Source of the DNA: Streptomyces sp. RB17
GTDB taxonomy: Bacteria > Actinomycetota > Actinomycetes > Streptomycetales > Streptomycetaceae
Reading direction: 5' to 3'
DNA: 64,000 nt
Assembly: GCF_009604455.1 (NCBI RefSeq)
Contig: NZ_WEGL01000003.1
Coordinates: 248,001 to 312,000, forward strand
Shown one piece after another: positions 9,889-19,202 of this stretch (positions are counted from its first letter, which is position 1; the number at the start of each line of letters is the position of its first letter). The notes beneath the pieces were generated by a model. That model saw only the letters and a list, made by a program, of their open reading frames with translations. It searched no databases and was not told where the DNA came from. The position numbers were made by a program, and so were the translations under genes.

Positions 9889-10923
9889 TCAGCGTGCGGT
9901 CTTGGGATCGAAGGCGTCCCTGACCGAGTCCCCGAGCAGGTTGAACGCGACGACGAAGATGATCATCGATACGCCGGGGAAGAACATGTAGGTGATGTCG
10001 TTCTGCATCACCAGTTCGGTGGACGCCTTGGAGAACATCTGCCCCCAGTCCGGCGTCGGTTCGACGATGCCGACGCCCAGGAAGGACAGACCGGCCTCGG
10101 CCGTCACGAAACCGGGCAGCAGGTACGTCGCCTGCACCAGCAGCGGGGTGACGACGTTCGGCAGGATCTCCTTGCTGATGATCCGCCACGACGAGGCCCC
10201 GCTGACCTTGGCCGCCTCGATGAACTCCCTCTCCCGCAGGGCGAGTGCGGTGCCGCGCAGGATGCGCCCGAGCCCCATCCAGCCCAGGAACCACTGGACG
10301 ATGATCAGCGCCACCACACGGACGTAGGTGGGTGTCTCGTCGCGGGGACTGACGAACAGGGACACCACGACCGGCATGCTGGCGATGAAGAACAGCTGCG
10401 CGGGGAAGGCGAGCAGGAAGTCGATGACCCGGCCGATGAAGTAGTCGGTCCTGCCACCGAGATAGCCGGCCGCGACACCGAGCAGGATGCCGGTCACCAC
10501 AACCGTGATGGTGACGGCGACCGAGATCATCAGCGAGGTGCGGATGCCGTAGATCAGCTTGGTGAAGACGTCGTAGCCGTTGCCGGGTTCGAGACCGAAC
10601 CAGAACTCACTGCTGATGCCGCCGTTGGGATGCACCGGCACGCCGGCGCTGTCGAAGAGTTCCGGGCGCTCGTCCGCGTACACCGTGTACGGGTTCTTCC
10701 CGTACAGCTTGGAGATCAGCGGGGCGAACAGTCCGATCAGGAAGAAGAAGCCCACGACGTAGGCCGAGATCACACCGGTGCGGTCGCGCTTGAAGCGCAG
10801 CCACATCAGCTGGCCGGGGGACCGGCCTTCGAGCTTGACGGCTTCGCTCTTCGCCTCCGGCCCTGGTTCGCCGTCGACGACGACCGAAGTTCCGCCGCCC
10901 TCAATGTCGATAGGACTTGTCAC
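9889..10923 (-). CDS. bldKA: Oligopeptide ABC transporter permease, BldKA/OppC-like
   Basis: A 344-residue OppC-type permease and first gene of the operon. The cytoplasmic N-terminus carries the OppC_N motif (LEGRSPGQLMWLRFKRDRTG) followed by the first membrane span. The EAA loop is FIEAAKVSGASSWRIISKEI, and the C-terminus (FNLLGDSVRDAFDPK) is characteristic. It has about six membrane spans and a long extracytoplasmic loop after the first. The promoter should lie in the 545-nt gap before it. Confidence 0.9.
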   Translation of the reverse strand: MTSPIDIEGGGTSVVVDGEPGPEAKSEAVKLEGRSPGQLMWLRFKRDRTGVISAYVVGFFFLIGLFAPLISKLYGKNPYTVYADERPELFDSAGVPVHPNGGISSEFWFGLEPGNGYDVFTKLIYGIRTSLMISVAVTITVVVTGILLGVAAGYLGGRTDYFIGRVIDFLLAFPAQLFFIASMPVVVSLFVSPRDETPTYVRVVALIIVQWFLGWMGLGRILRGTALALREREFIEAAKVSGASSWRIISKEILPNVVTPLLVQATYLLPGFVTAEAGLSFLGVGIVEPTPDWGQMFSKASTELVMQNDITYMFFPGVSMIIFVVAFNLLGDSVRDAFDPKTAR

Positions 10924-11468
10924 GGTTCGTCCGTTTCACAGATATGAGTGTGAGAGGTTCCCGGGTACTCCGAGGACGCGCGGAACCGCGAGGCGGACGC
11001 GCGTAGTTCTACAGCCGAATCACACCGCTGGAAGCGACGAACTGACCCACATGGTGTTTGTGACACCGCGCATGGGGGTTCCTCCTCATGACTCCACGTG
11101 TTCACCAACAGAAGAGGGTTTCCGTCTTGCCTCCGACACCCCTGACGGAGGGCCAGACACCCTCTGGTGCTCGTGAGTCGACGCGCTGTCCCCACAGCGC
11201 GAGACCCATTGACCCGAGCGCTACGCGGCTAACTATCTGCCATGGGTCGACCACCGACCACTGCCCGTAGATCTCAATTCAGTCACGGCTCACGGCTAGA
11301 CCTTCCAAAATCTGGACAAACTGTTCGCCGGAAGAAGGCGCGAAACGGACTTGTTACTTGGCTATCGGGCAGCGATCTCCGCATGTCGGACATGCGGCCC
11401 CCGAAAACGGGTTGCAAAAAGCCCGGGTGTCCCCATTCTGGGGGCACCCGGGCTCAACTGTTCCGGAA
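10924..11468. other. Intergenic region upstream of the bldK-like operon, ending in the typA terminator
   Basis: It separates two minus-strand transcription units. The typA terminator is at its right end and the bldK-like promoter should lie in the remainder. No gene is convincing here. I could not assign -35/-10 elements with confidence. Confidence 0.5.
11416..11454 (-). terminator. Rho-independent terminator of typA
   Basis: Read on the minus strand, a 15-bp stem (AGCCCGGGTGCCCCC paired with GGGGACACCCGGGCT, 5-nt loop) is followed directly by TTTTT at 11420-11416. It lies 15 nt past the typA stop codon. This is the most canonical terminator in the window. Confidence 0.92.
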
Positions 11469-13385
11469 TCAGCCGTGCTTGGCGCGGCTCGCGGCGCGGG
11501 CCCGCTCACGCTGGTCGAGGTTGACCTTGCGGATGCGAACGGCTTCCGGGGTCACCTCGACGCACTCGTCGTCGCGGCAGAACTCCAGCGACTGCTCCAG
11601 CGACAGCTTGCGCGGCGGCACGATCGACTCGGCCACGTCGGCCGTCGAGGACCGCATGTTGGTGAGCTTCTTCTCCTTGGTGATGTTGACGTCCATGTCG
11701 TCGGAGCGGGAGTTCTCACCGACGATCATGCCCTCGTACACCTCGGTGCCCGGCTCCACGAAGAGCACGCCGCGCTCCTGAAGGTTCGTCATCGCGAACG
11801 CGGTGACGGCGCCGGAGCGGTCGGCGACCAGCGAGCCGTTGTTGCGGGTCTGCAGCGTGCCGAACCAGGGCTCGTGGCCCTCGTGGATGGAGTGGCCGAT
11901 GCCGGTGCCGCGGGTCTGGGTCAGGAACTCGGTCCGGAAACCGATCAGACCACGGGACGGCACGACGAACTCCATGCGCACCCAGCCCGAGCCGTGGTTG
12001 GACATGTTGTCCATGCGGCCCTTGCGGACACCCATCAGCTGGGTGACGGCACCCATGTGCTCCTCGGGCACGTCGATCGTCATGCGCTCGACCGGCTCGT
12101 AGACCTTGCCGTCGACGTCCTTGGTGACGACCTGCGGCTTGCCGACGGTGAGCTCGTAGCCCTCCCGGCGCATGGTCTCGACCAGAATGGCGAGCGCCAG
12201 CTCACCACGGCCCTGCACCTCCCAGGCGTCCGGGCGCTCGGTCTCCAGCACGCGCAGCGAGACGTTACCGATCAGCTCGCGGTCCAGGCGGTCCTTGACC
12301 TGGCGGGCGGTGACCTTGCGGTCCTTCACTGCCGACTTCGCGTCGGCGCCCTTGCCGGTGCCGCCACGGCCGACCAGCGGCGAGGTGTTCGTACCGATGG
12401 TCATGGAGATCGCGGGCTCGTCGACCGTGATCAGCGGCAGCGGGACCGGGTTCTCGGTGTCGGCCAGGGTCTCGCCGATCATGATGTCCGGGATACCGGC
12501 GACCGCACAGATGTCACCGGGGCCGGCCTTCTCCGCCGGCTTGCGGGTGAGCGCCTCGGTCATCATCAGCTCGGAGATCCGCACGTTGCTGATCGACCCG
12601 TCGCGCTTGATCCAGGCGACCGTCTGGCCCTTGCGCAGCTCGCCCTGCTCGACCCGGAGCAGCGCGATACGGCCGAGGAAGTTGTCGGCGTCGAGGTTGG
12701 TGACGTGGGCCTGGAGCGGCGCGTCCTCCTCGTACGTCGGAGCCGGGATGTGCTCCAGGATGGTGGAGAAGAACGGCTCCAGGCTGTCGGAGTCGGCCGG
12801 GACCGTGCCGTTGTCCGGCTTGGTCAGCGAGGCGATGCCGTCACGGCCGCAGGCGTAGACGATCGGGAACTCGATCTGCTCCTCGTCCGCGTCCAGGTCC
12901 AGGAACAGGTCGTAGGTCTCGTTGACGACCTCGTCGATCCGGGCGTCCGGGCGGTCCGTCTTGTTGATGCACAGGATGACGGGGAGGCGGGCCTGCAGCG
13001 CCTTGCGCAGCACGAAGCGGGTCTGCGGCAGCGGGCCCTCGGAGGCGTCCACCAGCAGCACGACACCGTCCACCATGGACAGACCACGCTCGACCTCGCC
13101 GCCGAAGTCGGCGTGGCCGGGGGTGTCGATGATGTTGATGGTGATCGGGTCCCCGCCGTCCTTGGGGTGGTACTTCACCGCCGTGTTCTTGGCGAGGATC
13201 GTGATGCCCTTCTCACGCTCCAGGTCGTTCGAGTCCATCATGCGGTCGTCGACGCCCTCGAGCTGGTGCGCGGCGAAGGCGCCGGCCTGCTTCAGCATGC
13301 CGTCGACGATGGTGGTCTTGCCGTGGTCGACGTGAGCGACGATGGCGACGTTGCGGATGTCGTGACGTGTCATGGACACAGCCAT
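11469..13385 (-). CDS. typA: Ribosome-associated translational GTPase TypA/BipA
   Basis: A 638-residue translation-factor GTPase. G1 is AHVDHGKTT close to the N-terminus, G2 lies in [12 protein letters not shown]3 is [15 protein letters not shown] and G4 is NKTD. Domains II and III, an EF-G-like domain V region ([20 protein letters not shown]) and the BipA-specific C-terminal domain ending [15 protein letters not shown] follow. The ATG at 13385 gives the usual family length and has GGAG about 11 nt upstream. An upstream in-frame extension to 13475 is not family-like. It acts on the ribosome under stress and in 50S assembly. It ends in its own strong terminator. Confidence 0.95.
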   Translation of the reverse strand: MAVSMTRHDIRNVAIVAHVDHGKTTIVDGMLKQAGAFAAHQLEGVDDRMMDSNDLEREKGITILAKNTAVKYHPKDGGDPITINIIDTPGHADFGGEVERGLSMVDGVVLLVDASEGPLPQTRFVLRKALQARLPVILCINKTDRPDARIDEVVNETYDLFLDLDADEEQIEFPIVYACGRDGIASLTKPDNGTVPADSDSLEPFFSTILEHIPAPTYEEDAPLQAHVTNLDADNFLGRIALLRVEQGELRKGQTVAWIKRDGSISNVRISELMMTEALTRKPAEKAGPGDICAVAGIPDIMIGETLADTENPVPLPLITVDEPAISMTIGTNTSPLVGRGGTGKGADAKSAVKDRKVTARQVKDRLDRELIGNVSLRVLETERPDAWEVQGRGELALAILVETMRREGYELTVGKPQVVTKDVDGKVYEPVERMTIDVPEEHMGAVTQLMGVRKGRMDNMSNHGSGWVRMEFVVPSRGLIGFRTEFLTQTRGTGIGHSIHEGHEPWFGTLQTRNNGSLVADRSGAVTAFAMTNLQERGVLFVEPGTEVYEGMIVGENSRSDDMDVNITKEKKLTNMRSSTADVAESIVPPRKLSLEQSLEFCRDDECVEVTPEAVRIRKVNLDQRERARAASRAKHG

Positions 13386-13538
13386 AGTGCGAGGAACTCC
13401 CGGAGTATGAGGATTGCCCTGCGCGTACGTCTGTGTCGCGCGGGTCCTGCCGGGCTGGACACGCCACGGCCTCACCCCATGGTACGTGGCCCCGAGGGAG
13501 TCGGCCTCCTCAGGGCCGTGTGATCATCTCCATGGAGA

Positions 13539-15773
13539 TCAACTGGGTGAGGGGCGGCCGGTGGGAGGGATCGGGAACTTCCCGCCCTTCTTCAGGAAGC
13601 CCATGTCCTCGTAGACCGGCGTCCGGAAGCCGAAGGCCCCGGCGTTGACCAGGCTCTTTCGCACCGCGACGAGCTGAGGCCGCTGGTACAGCGGGATCGA
13701 CCCGGCAGCGGCCCAGATCCGCGAGTCCGCCTTGCGGATCAGCGCCACCTCCTCGTCCTCGTCCAGGGTGGCCGCGGCCTCGTCGAACAGCTGGTCCACC
13801 TGGTCCGTGCCGACCCGTGTGTAGTTCTGCTCGACGTTGAGCGAGCCGTCCGCCGCCGGCACCGGCTTCGCGTACACCGGCCGGTCGTCCGTCGCCGGGA
13901 ACGCGGAGGTCGGCCAGGAGTACAGCGCGAGGTCGTAGTCGCCGGAGGCGATGTGGTCCTTGAAGTAGCTCGCGTCCGGGACCTTGGAGATCGTCGTGCG
14001 GATGCCGACCCGCTCCAGCATGGCCGAGATCCGCTCGGCGACCGAGTTCAGCGTCTGGGAGCCGGGGCCCGTCGGGAGCACGAAGCGGAGCTGGAGCGGC
14101 TTGCCGTTCTTGGCGAGCGGCTGGACGGCCGCGGCCGCCGGCGCGGCCGTGCCCTGGGGGGCGTACGCACCCTGTGCACCCCCCTGCTTGCCCTCCCGGG
14201 CCAGATGCCGGTCGCCGCCGTCCCCGCGTCCGCCGTTCTTCTCGTCCCCGCCGACGACGTACTCGCCGTCCCCTCCGCCGTCGGACTTCTCCTCGTGGTC
14301 GCTCTTGTCGCGCTCGGGGCCGGCCGCCTTCTCGCTCTTCTTCTGCGTCTTGACCGGGCCGCCGGGCACCCAGCCGGCGTCGGTGAGCAGCGCCTGTGCC
14401 TCCTTGGGGTCCGGGCCGCCGATCGCGCCGCTGTTGTCGGCGTACGCGGCCTGCCCGGACAGGGCGAGATGGCTGCCGACCGGAACGGCGGGCAGGCCCA
14501 GCGGGGTGAGCACCAGCCTGGCCAGTTCCCGGCGGTCCAGGGCGCGGGCGACCCCCCGGCGGACGCGTTCGTCGGCGAGGGGGCCCGTGGAGCCGTTCAG
14601 GGCGAGCTGGGTGTAGGCGGGCTCCAGCGACTTGCGGACCTCGACGCCGCTCAGCGCCTGCTGCTCGTCCAGGTACTCGGAGATGGTCCTGCGCAGCTGC
14701 TTGCGGCCGGCCTCGACGTCGTCGGAGTCGAAGTCGTGCGCGCGCGCCCAGTCGCGCAGCTTCTTCACCGAGGTCTTGCCGGAGCCCTGCAAGGGGTTCG
14801 CGGCGGGGTGGGCGGCGAGCCCGATCCGCTGGGCGTCCGCGGGGTCGACGTCGGCGATGTCCACGCTGCCGTCGGCGAGCGCGGCGGCCCGCTTGTCGCG
14901 GGGTACGGCGTGCAGCACGATCTCGTCCAGCTTGGCGCGCTTGCCCCACCAGCGCGGGTTGCGGGTGAGGACGACGTCCTTCGCGGCGGTGTCGACCTTG
15001 TTCACCGTGAAGGGCCCGGCGGTGACCGTCAGCTTGCGGCGGGCGCCGTCGTTGAAGGCGCCCGGGGTGCCCATGACGTCCTTCGGGTACAGCGGGGAGA
15101 ACAGCGACTTCCAGTCGGCGTAGGGGCGGGAGAAGGTGACCCGGACCTGGAGGTCGCTGGCGCCGCGCTCGATCTTCTCGATGCGGTCGTAGCCGGCGTT
15201 GCGGGCGGTCCAGTAGGCGCTGTTCTTCCCGGCCAGGGCGCGCCACTGGGCGAGGAAGTCGGCGGCGCCGATCTCCCGGCCGTCGCTCCAGACGGCCTGC
15301 TGGTTCAGCTTGTACAGCACGACCTGGCGCGGCTCGGTCTCGATGACCTTGGCCGACTCCAGGTAGGCCGGGTTGGGCACCGGCCGGCCACTGGCGTCCA
15401 GCCGGAACATCGACGGCAGGACGGCCTGGGCGACGCGGCTGGTGCCGGCGTCCGCGTCGGCCTGGAAGGTGTTCAGGGTCTCGGGCACGGCGTCGACGGC
15501 CCACTTCAGCGTCCCGCCGTCGGCGACCAGGTCACGGGCGGCCGGAGCGATGTCCTGACCGGCGAGCGGCTTGCTGACCTTTTCGTCGTGGCTGCACCCG
15601 GCGAGGAACGGCACCGCGAGCACGCCCGCGGCCAGGAAGGAGACCGAGCGGGTGACGCTCCGCTGGAAGGGCCGGGATGCGCCGTCGGTCGTCTGCCGCG
15701 CCGTCGTGGTTGCTCGCGCAGTTCCCCGCGCCCCTTCGGGACGCTGCCCAGCGCGGACGCCGTCGTGGGACAT
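13539..15773 (-). CDS. ABC transporter family substrate-binding lipoprotein (SBP_bac_5)
   Basis: A 744-residue extracytoplasmic binding lipoprotein. An unusually long N-terminal stretch (47 residues) precedes the signal helix and lipobox PFLAGC, with Cys60 as lipidation site. The binding domain follows, with GTLKWAVDAVPETLNTFQ near its start. A Lys/Glu/Gly-rich low-complexity insert sits around residues 515-590 and is absent from standard OppA proteins. The ATG at 15773 has a very good ribosome site (GGAGG, 8-nt spacing) and is the only start in frame, although the leader incorporates a dispersed repeat (15694-15736). No transporter subunits adjoin it. Two 19-nt direct repeats lie upstream. 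Confidence 0.85.
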   Translation of the reverse strand: MSHDGVRAGQRPEGARGTARATTTARQTTDGASRPFQRSVTRSVSFLAAGVLAVPFLAGCSHDEKVSKPLAGQDIAPAARDLVADGGTLKWAVDAVPETLNTFQADADAGTSRVAQAVLPSMFRLDASGRPVPNPAYLESAKVIETEPRQVVLYKLNQQAVWSDGREIGAADFLAQWRALAGKNSAYWTARNAGYDRIEKIERGASDLQVRVTFSRPYADWKSLFSPLYPKDVMGTPGAFNDGARRKLTVTAGPFTVNKVDTAAKDVVLTRNPRWWGKRAKLDEIVLHAVPRDKRAAALADGSVDIADVDPADAQRIGLAAHPAANPLQGSGKTSVKKLRDWARAHDFDSDDVEAGRKQLRRTISEYLDEQQALSGVEVRKSLEPAYTQLALNGSTGPLADERVRRGVARALDRRELARLVLTPLGLPAVPVGSHLALSGQAAYADNSGAIGGPDPKEAQALLTDAGWVPGGPVKTQKKSEKAAGPERDKSDHEEKSDGGGDGEYVVGGDEKNGGRGDGGDRHLAREGKQGGAQGAYAPQGTAAPAAAAVQPLAKNGKPLQLRFVLPTGPGSQTLNSVAERISAMLERVGIRTTISKVPDASYFKDHIASGDYDLALYSWPTSAFPATDDRPVYAKPVPAADGSLNVEQNYTRVGTDQVDQLFDEAAATLDEDEEVALIRKADSRIWAAAGSIPLYQRPQLVAVRKSLVNAGAFGFRTPVYEDMGFLKKGGKFPIPPTGRPSPS
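15694..15736 (-). repeat. Dispersed Streptomyces-type repeat, copy 1 (inside a coding region)
   Basis: Read on the minus strand it contains GGGGCGCGGGGAACTGCGCG followed by AGCAACCACGACGG. It matches copies at 59174-59220 and 62510-62553, which are intergenic. Here it is translated as part of the leader of the lipoprotein gene. Confidence 0.75.
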
Positions 15774-16087
15774 CTCTGCTACCTCCGGGAAGCCGCGGGT
15801 TTATGCTCGCATTTGTCGGTATATGGAACTGATCACCTTTGGCGGTATATGGAGCTGATCAGATCTATGCGGCCCACTGAAGAGGAAAGGATCCGGCCAC
15901 ACCGGGCGACACGGCGACGACGGACGGTAACCCCACCCGTGCGGCGCAACACCACCCGAGATGCACCAGTGCGCCTCCGCCAATCGCTGCACACGCCTTC
16001 ACATCGGCGGGTGTGACGCGCAACACTCCAAGGCGCATGAACGTTGCCGCCCAGGGTCCGCCGGACCCGCGGAAGTGAGGGCAAGTC
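15774..16087. other. Divergent intergenic region between the lipoprotein gene and the sdh-linked operon
   Basis: This 314-nt stretch holds the 19-nt direct repeats and presumably promoters for both directions. No gene is seen in it. Confidence 0.5.
15817..15861. promoter_or_regulatory. Two 19-nt direct repeats upstream of the lipoprotein gene
   Basis: CGGTATATGGAACTGATCA at 15817-15835 and CGGTATATGGAGCTGATCA at 15843-15861 differ at one base and are 26 bp apart start to start. They lie 44-88 bp before the lipoprotein start codon, in unusually AT-rich DNA, so a regulator-binding site is likely. They could also serve the plus-strand sdh-linked genes. Confidence 0.55.
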
Positions 16088-16378
16088 ATGTCCGTGCACG
16101 ACGACATCACCTCGGTCCAGCGTTCCCTCGACGACCTCAACCGGTCGCTGGGACGGCTGGAACACCAGCTCGGCAGCGGCGGCCTGGAGATGCGCCGGGT
16201 CCGCCTGGACGCCGACCATCTGCGCGAGAGCGTGGCGCTGCTGCGTGCGGCCGCCACCACCGGGGAGGCCCCGCGCCGCCCCGACCTCGTCACCATCTCC
16301 GACGCGCCGTACGACACCAGCCTGTGGGTGGGCTCGGACGACGAGGGCCTGGGCGCCCGCGACCGGCACGCCCCCTGA
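16088..16378 (+). CDS. Small conserved hypothetical protein upstream of succinate dehydrogenase
   Basis: A 96-residue acidic protein. Residues 1-60 form a predicted amphipathic helix or coiled coil (VQRSLDDLNRSLGRLEHQL), and the tail is rich in Asp and Gly. No known domain is recognised. It starts with ATG after GAGGGCAAGTC and lies 22 nt before the dehydrogenase cytochrome subunit, so it is probably co-transcribed. Position and size agree with a small gene that precedes this dehydrogenase type in other Streptomyces, as far as I remember. Confidence 0.65.
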   Translation: MSVHDDITSVQRSLDDLNRSLGRLEHQLGSGGLEMRRVRLDADHLRESVALLRAAATTGEAPRRPDLVTISDAPYDTSLWVGSDDEGLGARDRHAP

Positions 16379-16400
16379 TCCCTGACGACCGGAGCCTGCC

Positions 16401-17222
16401 TTGGCCACTGGTACGGAACCCCAACAGAACAGCGGCGGCGTACGAACCGGTGCGCGCGCCGCACTCACGGCCCCGCATCTGCGGACCGACCGCTGGTGGC
16501 TGGCGCCCGCCGTCACCGCGGCCGGTCTGCTGGCCTTCGTCGTCTACTCGACCTGGCGGGCCTTCGCCAACGCGCACTACTACGCGGCGCCGTACGTCTC
16601 GCCGTTCTACTCGCCGTGTCTGGCGGAGAACTGCAAGAACATGCCGTCCGGCCCGAACGCGGACCTCTTCGGCAGCTGGTGGGCGATCTCCCCGGCGATC
16701 ATCATCCTGATCTTCCCGCTGGGCTTCCGCCTGACCTGCTACTACTACCGCAAGGCGTACTACCGCAGCTTCTGGGCGTCCCCGCCCGCCTGCGCGGTGG
16801 CCGAGCCGCACCGGGCGTACACCGGCGAGACCCGCTTCCCGCTGATCCTGCAGAACGTCCACCGGTACTTCTTCTACGCGGCGATCCTGGTCGCGGGCGT
16901 GCTGACGTACGACACCGTGCTGTCCTTCCGCGACACGCACGAGAACTGGGGCCACATGGGCCTCGGCACCGTCGTGTTCCTGGTCAACATCACGCTCATC
17001 TGGGCGTACACCATCTCCTGCCACTCCTGCCGGCACATCGTCGGCGGCAAGCTCAAGCACTTCTCCAGACATCCCGTGCGCTACAAGGCGTGGCAGTTCG
17101 TCGGCAGGCTCAACGCCCGGCACATGCAGCTGGCCTGGGCGTCGCTGCTGAGCGTGGCGCTCGCCGACTTCTACGTCTATCTCGTCGCGTCCGGGGTCTT
17201 CGCCGACCCGCGCTTCTTCTAG
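16401..17222 (+). CDS. Succinate dehydrogenase/fumarate reductase membrane (cytochrome b) subunit
   Basis: A 273-residue membrane protein with about five spans: around residues 31-50, 95-112, 150-172, 182-202 and 248-268. Histidines such as those in YTISCHSCRHIVGG and NVHRYFF could bind b-type haem. It directly precedes the flavoprotein and iron-sulfur genes, so it is the membrane anchor and quinone-reactive subunit. The start is TTG with GGAG 6 nt upstream. This anchor type differs from the paired SdhC/SdhD subunits of the main actinobacterial enzyme, suggesting a second, paralogous succinate dehydrogenase or fumarate reductase. Confidence 0.85.
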   Translation: MATGTEPQQNSGGVRTGARAALTAPHLRTDRWWLAPAVTAAGLLAFVVYSTWRAFANAHYYAAPYVSPFYSPCLAENCKNMPSGPNADLFGSWWAISPAIIILIFPLGFRLTCYYYRKAYYRSFWASPPACAVAEPHRAYTGETRFPLILQNVHRYFFYAAILVAGVLTYDTVLSFRDTHENWGHMGLGTVVFLVNITLIWAYTISCHSCRHIVGGKLKHFSRHPVRYKAWQFVGRLNARHMQLAWASLLSVALADFYVYLVASGVFADPRFF

Positions 17223-17240
17223 GAACAGGTGAGCCGTCTA

Positions 17241-19202
17241 ATGTCCGTGGTGGACCGCCAGGAGTGGGACGTCGTCGTGGTCGGTGCCGGCGGCGCCGGG
17301 CTGCGGGCCGCGATCGAGGCGCGCGAGCGGGGCGCCCGTACGGCGGTGATCTGCAAGTCGCTGTTCGGCAAGGCGCACACGGTGATGGCCGAGGGCGGCA
17401 TCGCGGCGGCCATGGCCAACGCCAACGAGCACGACAACTGGCAGGTGCACTTCCGCGACACCATGCGCGGCGGCAAGTTCCTCAACCAGTGGCGGATGGC
17501 CGAGCTGCACGCGCAGGAGGCCCCGGACCGGGTGTGGGAGCTGGAGACCTGGGGCGCGCTGTTCGACCGTACAAAGGACGGGCGGATCTCCCAGCGCAAC
17601 TTCGGCGGCCATGAGTACCCGCGCCTCGCGCACGTCGGCGACCGTACGGGCCTGGAGCTGATCCGCACCCTCCAGCAGAAGATCGTCGCGCTGCAGCAGG
17701 AGGACTTCAAGGAGACCGGGGACTACGAGTCCCGGCTGAAGGTCTTCCAGGAGTGCACGGTCACCAGGGTCCTCAAGACGGCGTCCGACGGCGGCTCCCC
17801 CGCGGGGGACCGTGTCTCCGGGGTCTTCGCCTACGAGCGCGAGACCGGACGCTTCTTCGTCCTGGAGGCCCCAGCCGTCGTCATCGCGACCGGCGGTATC
17901 GGCAAGTCCTTCAAGGTGACGTCGAACTCGTGGGAGTACACGGGTGACGGGCATGCCCTCGCCCTGCTCGCGGGCGCGCCGCTGCTGAACATGGAGTTCG
18001 TGCAGTTCCACCCGACGGGGATGGTCTGGCCGCCGTCGGTGAAGGGCATCCTCGTCACGGAGTCGGTGCGCGGCGACGGCGGGGTGCTGCGGAACTCCGA
18101 GGGCAAGCGGTTCATGTTCGACTACATCCCGGACGTCTTCAAGGAGAAGTACGCCGAGTCGGAGGAGGAGGCCGACCGGTGGTACGAGGACCCGGACAAC
18201 AACCGGCGCCCACCCGAACTCCTCCCCCGCGACGAGGTGGCCCGCGCCATCAACGCCGAGGTGAAGGCGGGCCGGGGCTCGCCGCACGGCGGGGTCCTCC
18301 TGGACGTGTCCACCCGGATGCCCGCCGAGGTGATCCGGCGCCGGCTGCCCTCCATGTACCACCAGTTCAAGGAGCTGGCGGACGTCGACATCACGGCGGA
18401 GGCGATGGAGGTCGGCCCGACCTGTCACTACGTGATGGGCGGTATCGCGGTCGACTCCGACACGGCGGCGGCGCGCGGGGTGCCGGGCCTGTTCGCGGCC
18501 GGTGAGGTGGCCGGCGGTATGCACGGCTCCAACCGCCTCGGCGGCAACTCGCTCTCCGACCTGCTGGTCTTCGGGCGCCGGGCGGGCTGGCACGCGGCGG
18601 AGTACGCGCAGGGGCCGGCCCACCGGCGTCCGCCGGTGGACGACGCCCAGGTCAACACGGCCGCGGCGGAGGCCCTGCGGCCGTTCTCCGCGGAGGCGGA
18701 CCGGGAGGGCGAGGCGGGGCCGCCGGAGAACCCGTACACCCTGCATCAGGAACTCCAGCAGACCATGAACGACCTGGTCGGCATCATCCGCCGCGAGGGC
18801 GAGATGGAGCAGGCCCTGCACAAGCTCGCGGAGCTGCGGGTACGGGCCCGCCGGGCCGGGGTCGAGGGCCACCGCCAGTTCAACCCCGGCTGGCATCTGG
18901 CGTTGGACCTGCGGAACATGCTGCTGGTCAGCGAGTGCGTCGCCCGGGCAGCCCTGGAGCGCACCGAGTCGCGCGGCGGCCACACCCGCGAGGACCACCC
19001 CACGATGGACCGCACGTGGCGCAACGTGAACCTGCTGTGCGCCCTCGCCGACCCCACCGGCGGCCTCGCGGCGACCGACCCCGCCCGCGGCCAGATCCGC
19101 CTCACCCGCGAGACCACCGCACCCATCCGCCCGGACCTGCTCGCCCTCTTCGAGAAGGAGGAGCTGGTCAAGTACCTCGCCGAAGAGGAGCTGTACGAGT
19201 GA
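17241..19202 (+). CDS. sdhA: Succinate dehydrogenase/fumarate reductase flavoprotein subunit
   Basis: About 653 residues. The FAD-binding site is VVVVGAGGAGLRAAIEA, the His of HTVMAEGGIA is the expected covalent FAD site, and substrate residues lie in GPTCHYVMGGIAVD and in HGSNRLGGNSLSDLLVFG. The C-terminal domain has HTREDHP. It oxidises succinate or reduces fumarate in the cytoplasm on the membrane anchor encoded upstream. A GTG at 17229 is an alternative start. The ATG at 17241 is preferred because AGGTGAG lies 7 nt before it. The stop overlaps the GTG of the iron-sulfur gene. Confidence 0.95.
   Translation: MSVVDRQEWDVVVVGAGGAGLRAAIEARERGARTAVICKSLFGKAHTVMAEGGIAAAMANANEHDNWQVHFRDTMRGGKFLNQWRMAELHAQEAPDRVWELETWGALFDRTKDGRISQRNFGGHEYPRLAHVGDRTGLELIRTLQQKIVALQQEDFKETGDYESRLKVFQECTVTRVLKTASDGGSPAGDRVSGVFAYERETGRFFVLEAPAVVIATGGIGKSFKVTSNSWEYTGDGHALALLAGAPLLNMEFVQFHPTGMVWPPSVKGILVTESVRGDGGVLRNSEGKRFMFDYIPDVFKEKYAESEEEADRWYEDPDNNRRPPELLPRDEVARAINAEVKAGRGSPHGGVLLDVSTRMPAEVIRRRLPSMYHQFKELADVDITAEAMEVGPTCHYVMGGIAVDSDTAAARGVPGLFAAGEVAGGMHGSNRLGGNSLSDLLVFGRRAGWHAAEYAQGPAHRRPPVDDAQVNTAAAEALRPFSAEADREGEAGPPENPYTLHQELQQTMNDLVGIIRREGEMEQALHKLAELRVRARRAGVEGHRQFNPGWHLALDLRNMLLVSECVARAALERTESRGGHTREDHPTMDRTWRNVNLLCALADPTGGLAATDPARGQIRLTRETTAPIRPDLLALFEKEELVKYLAEEELYE

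Noticed and set aside
6595..10947. A 1450-codon open frame on the plus strand opposite the bldK-like operon.
   Set aside because: It is the high-GC antisense shadow of five well-supported transporter genes and has no domain resemblance.
11358..13523. A 721-codon plus-strand frame opposite typA.
   Set aside because: Antisense shadow. The minus strand encodes complete TypA with all G motifs.
13526..13539. Perfect palindrome ATCTCCATGGAGAT at the 3' end of the lipoprotein gene as an operator.
   Set aside because: It lies at the end of a coding region and the flanks do not extend the symmetry. It could be chance.
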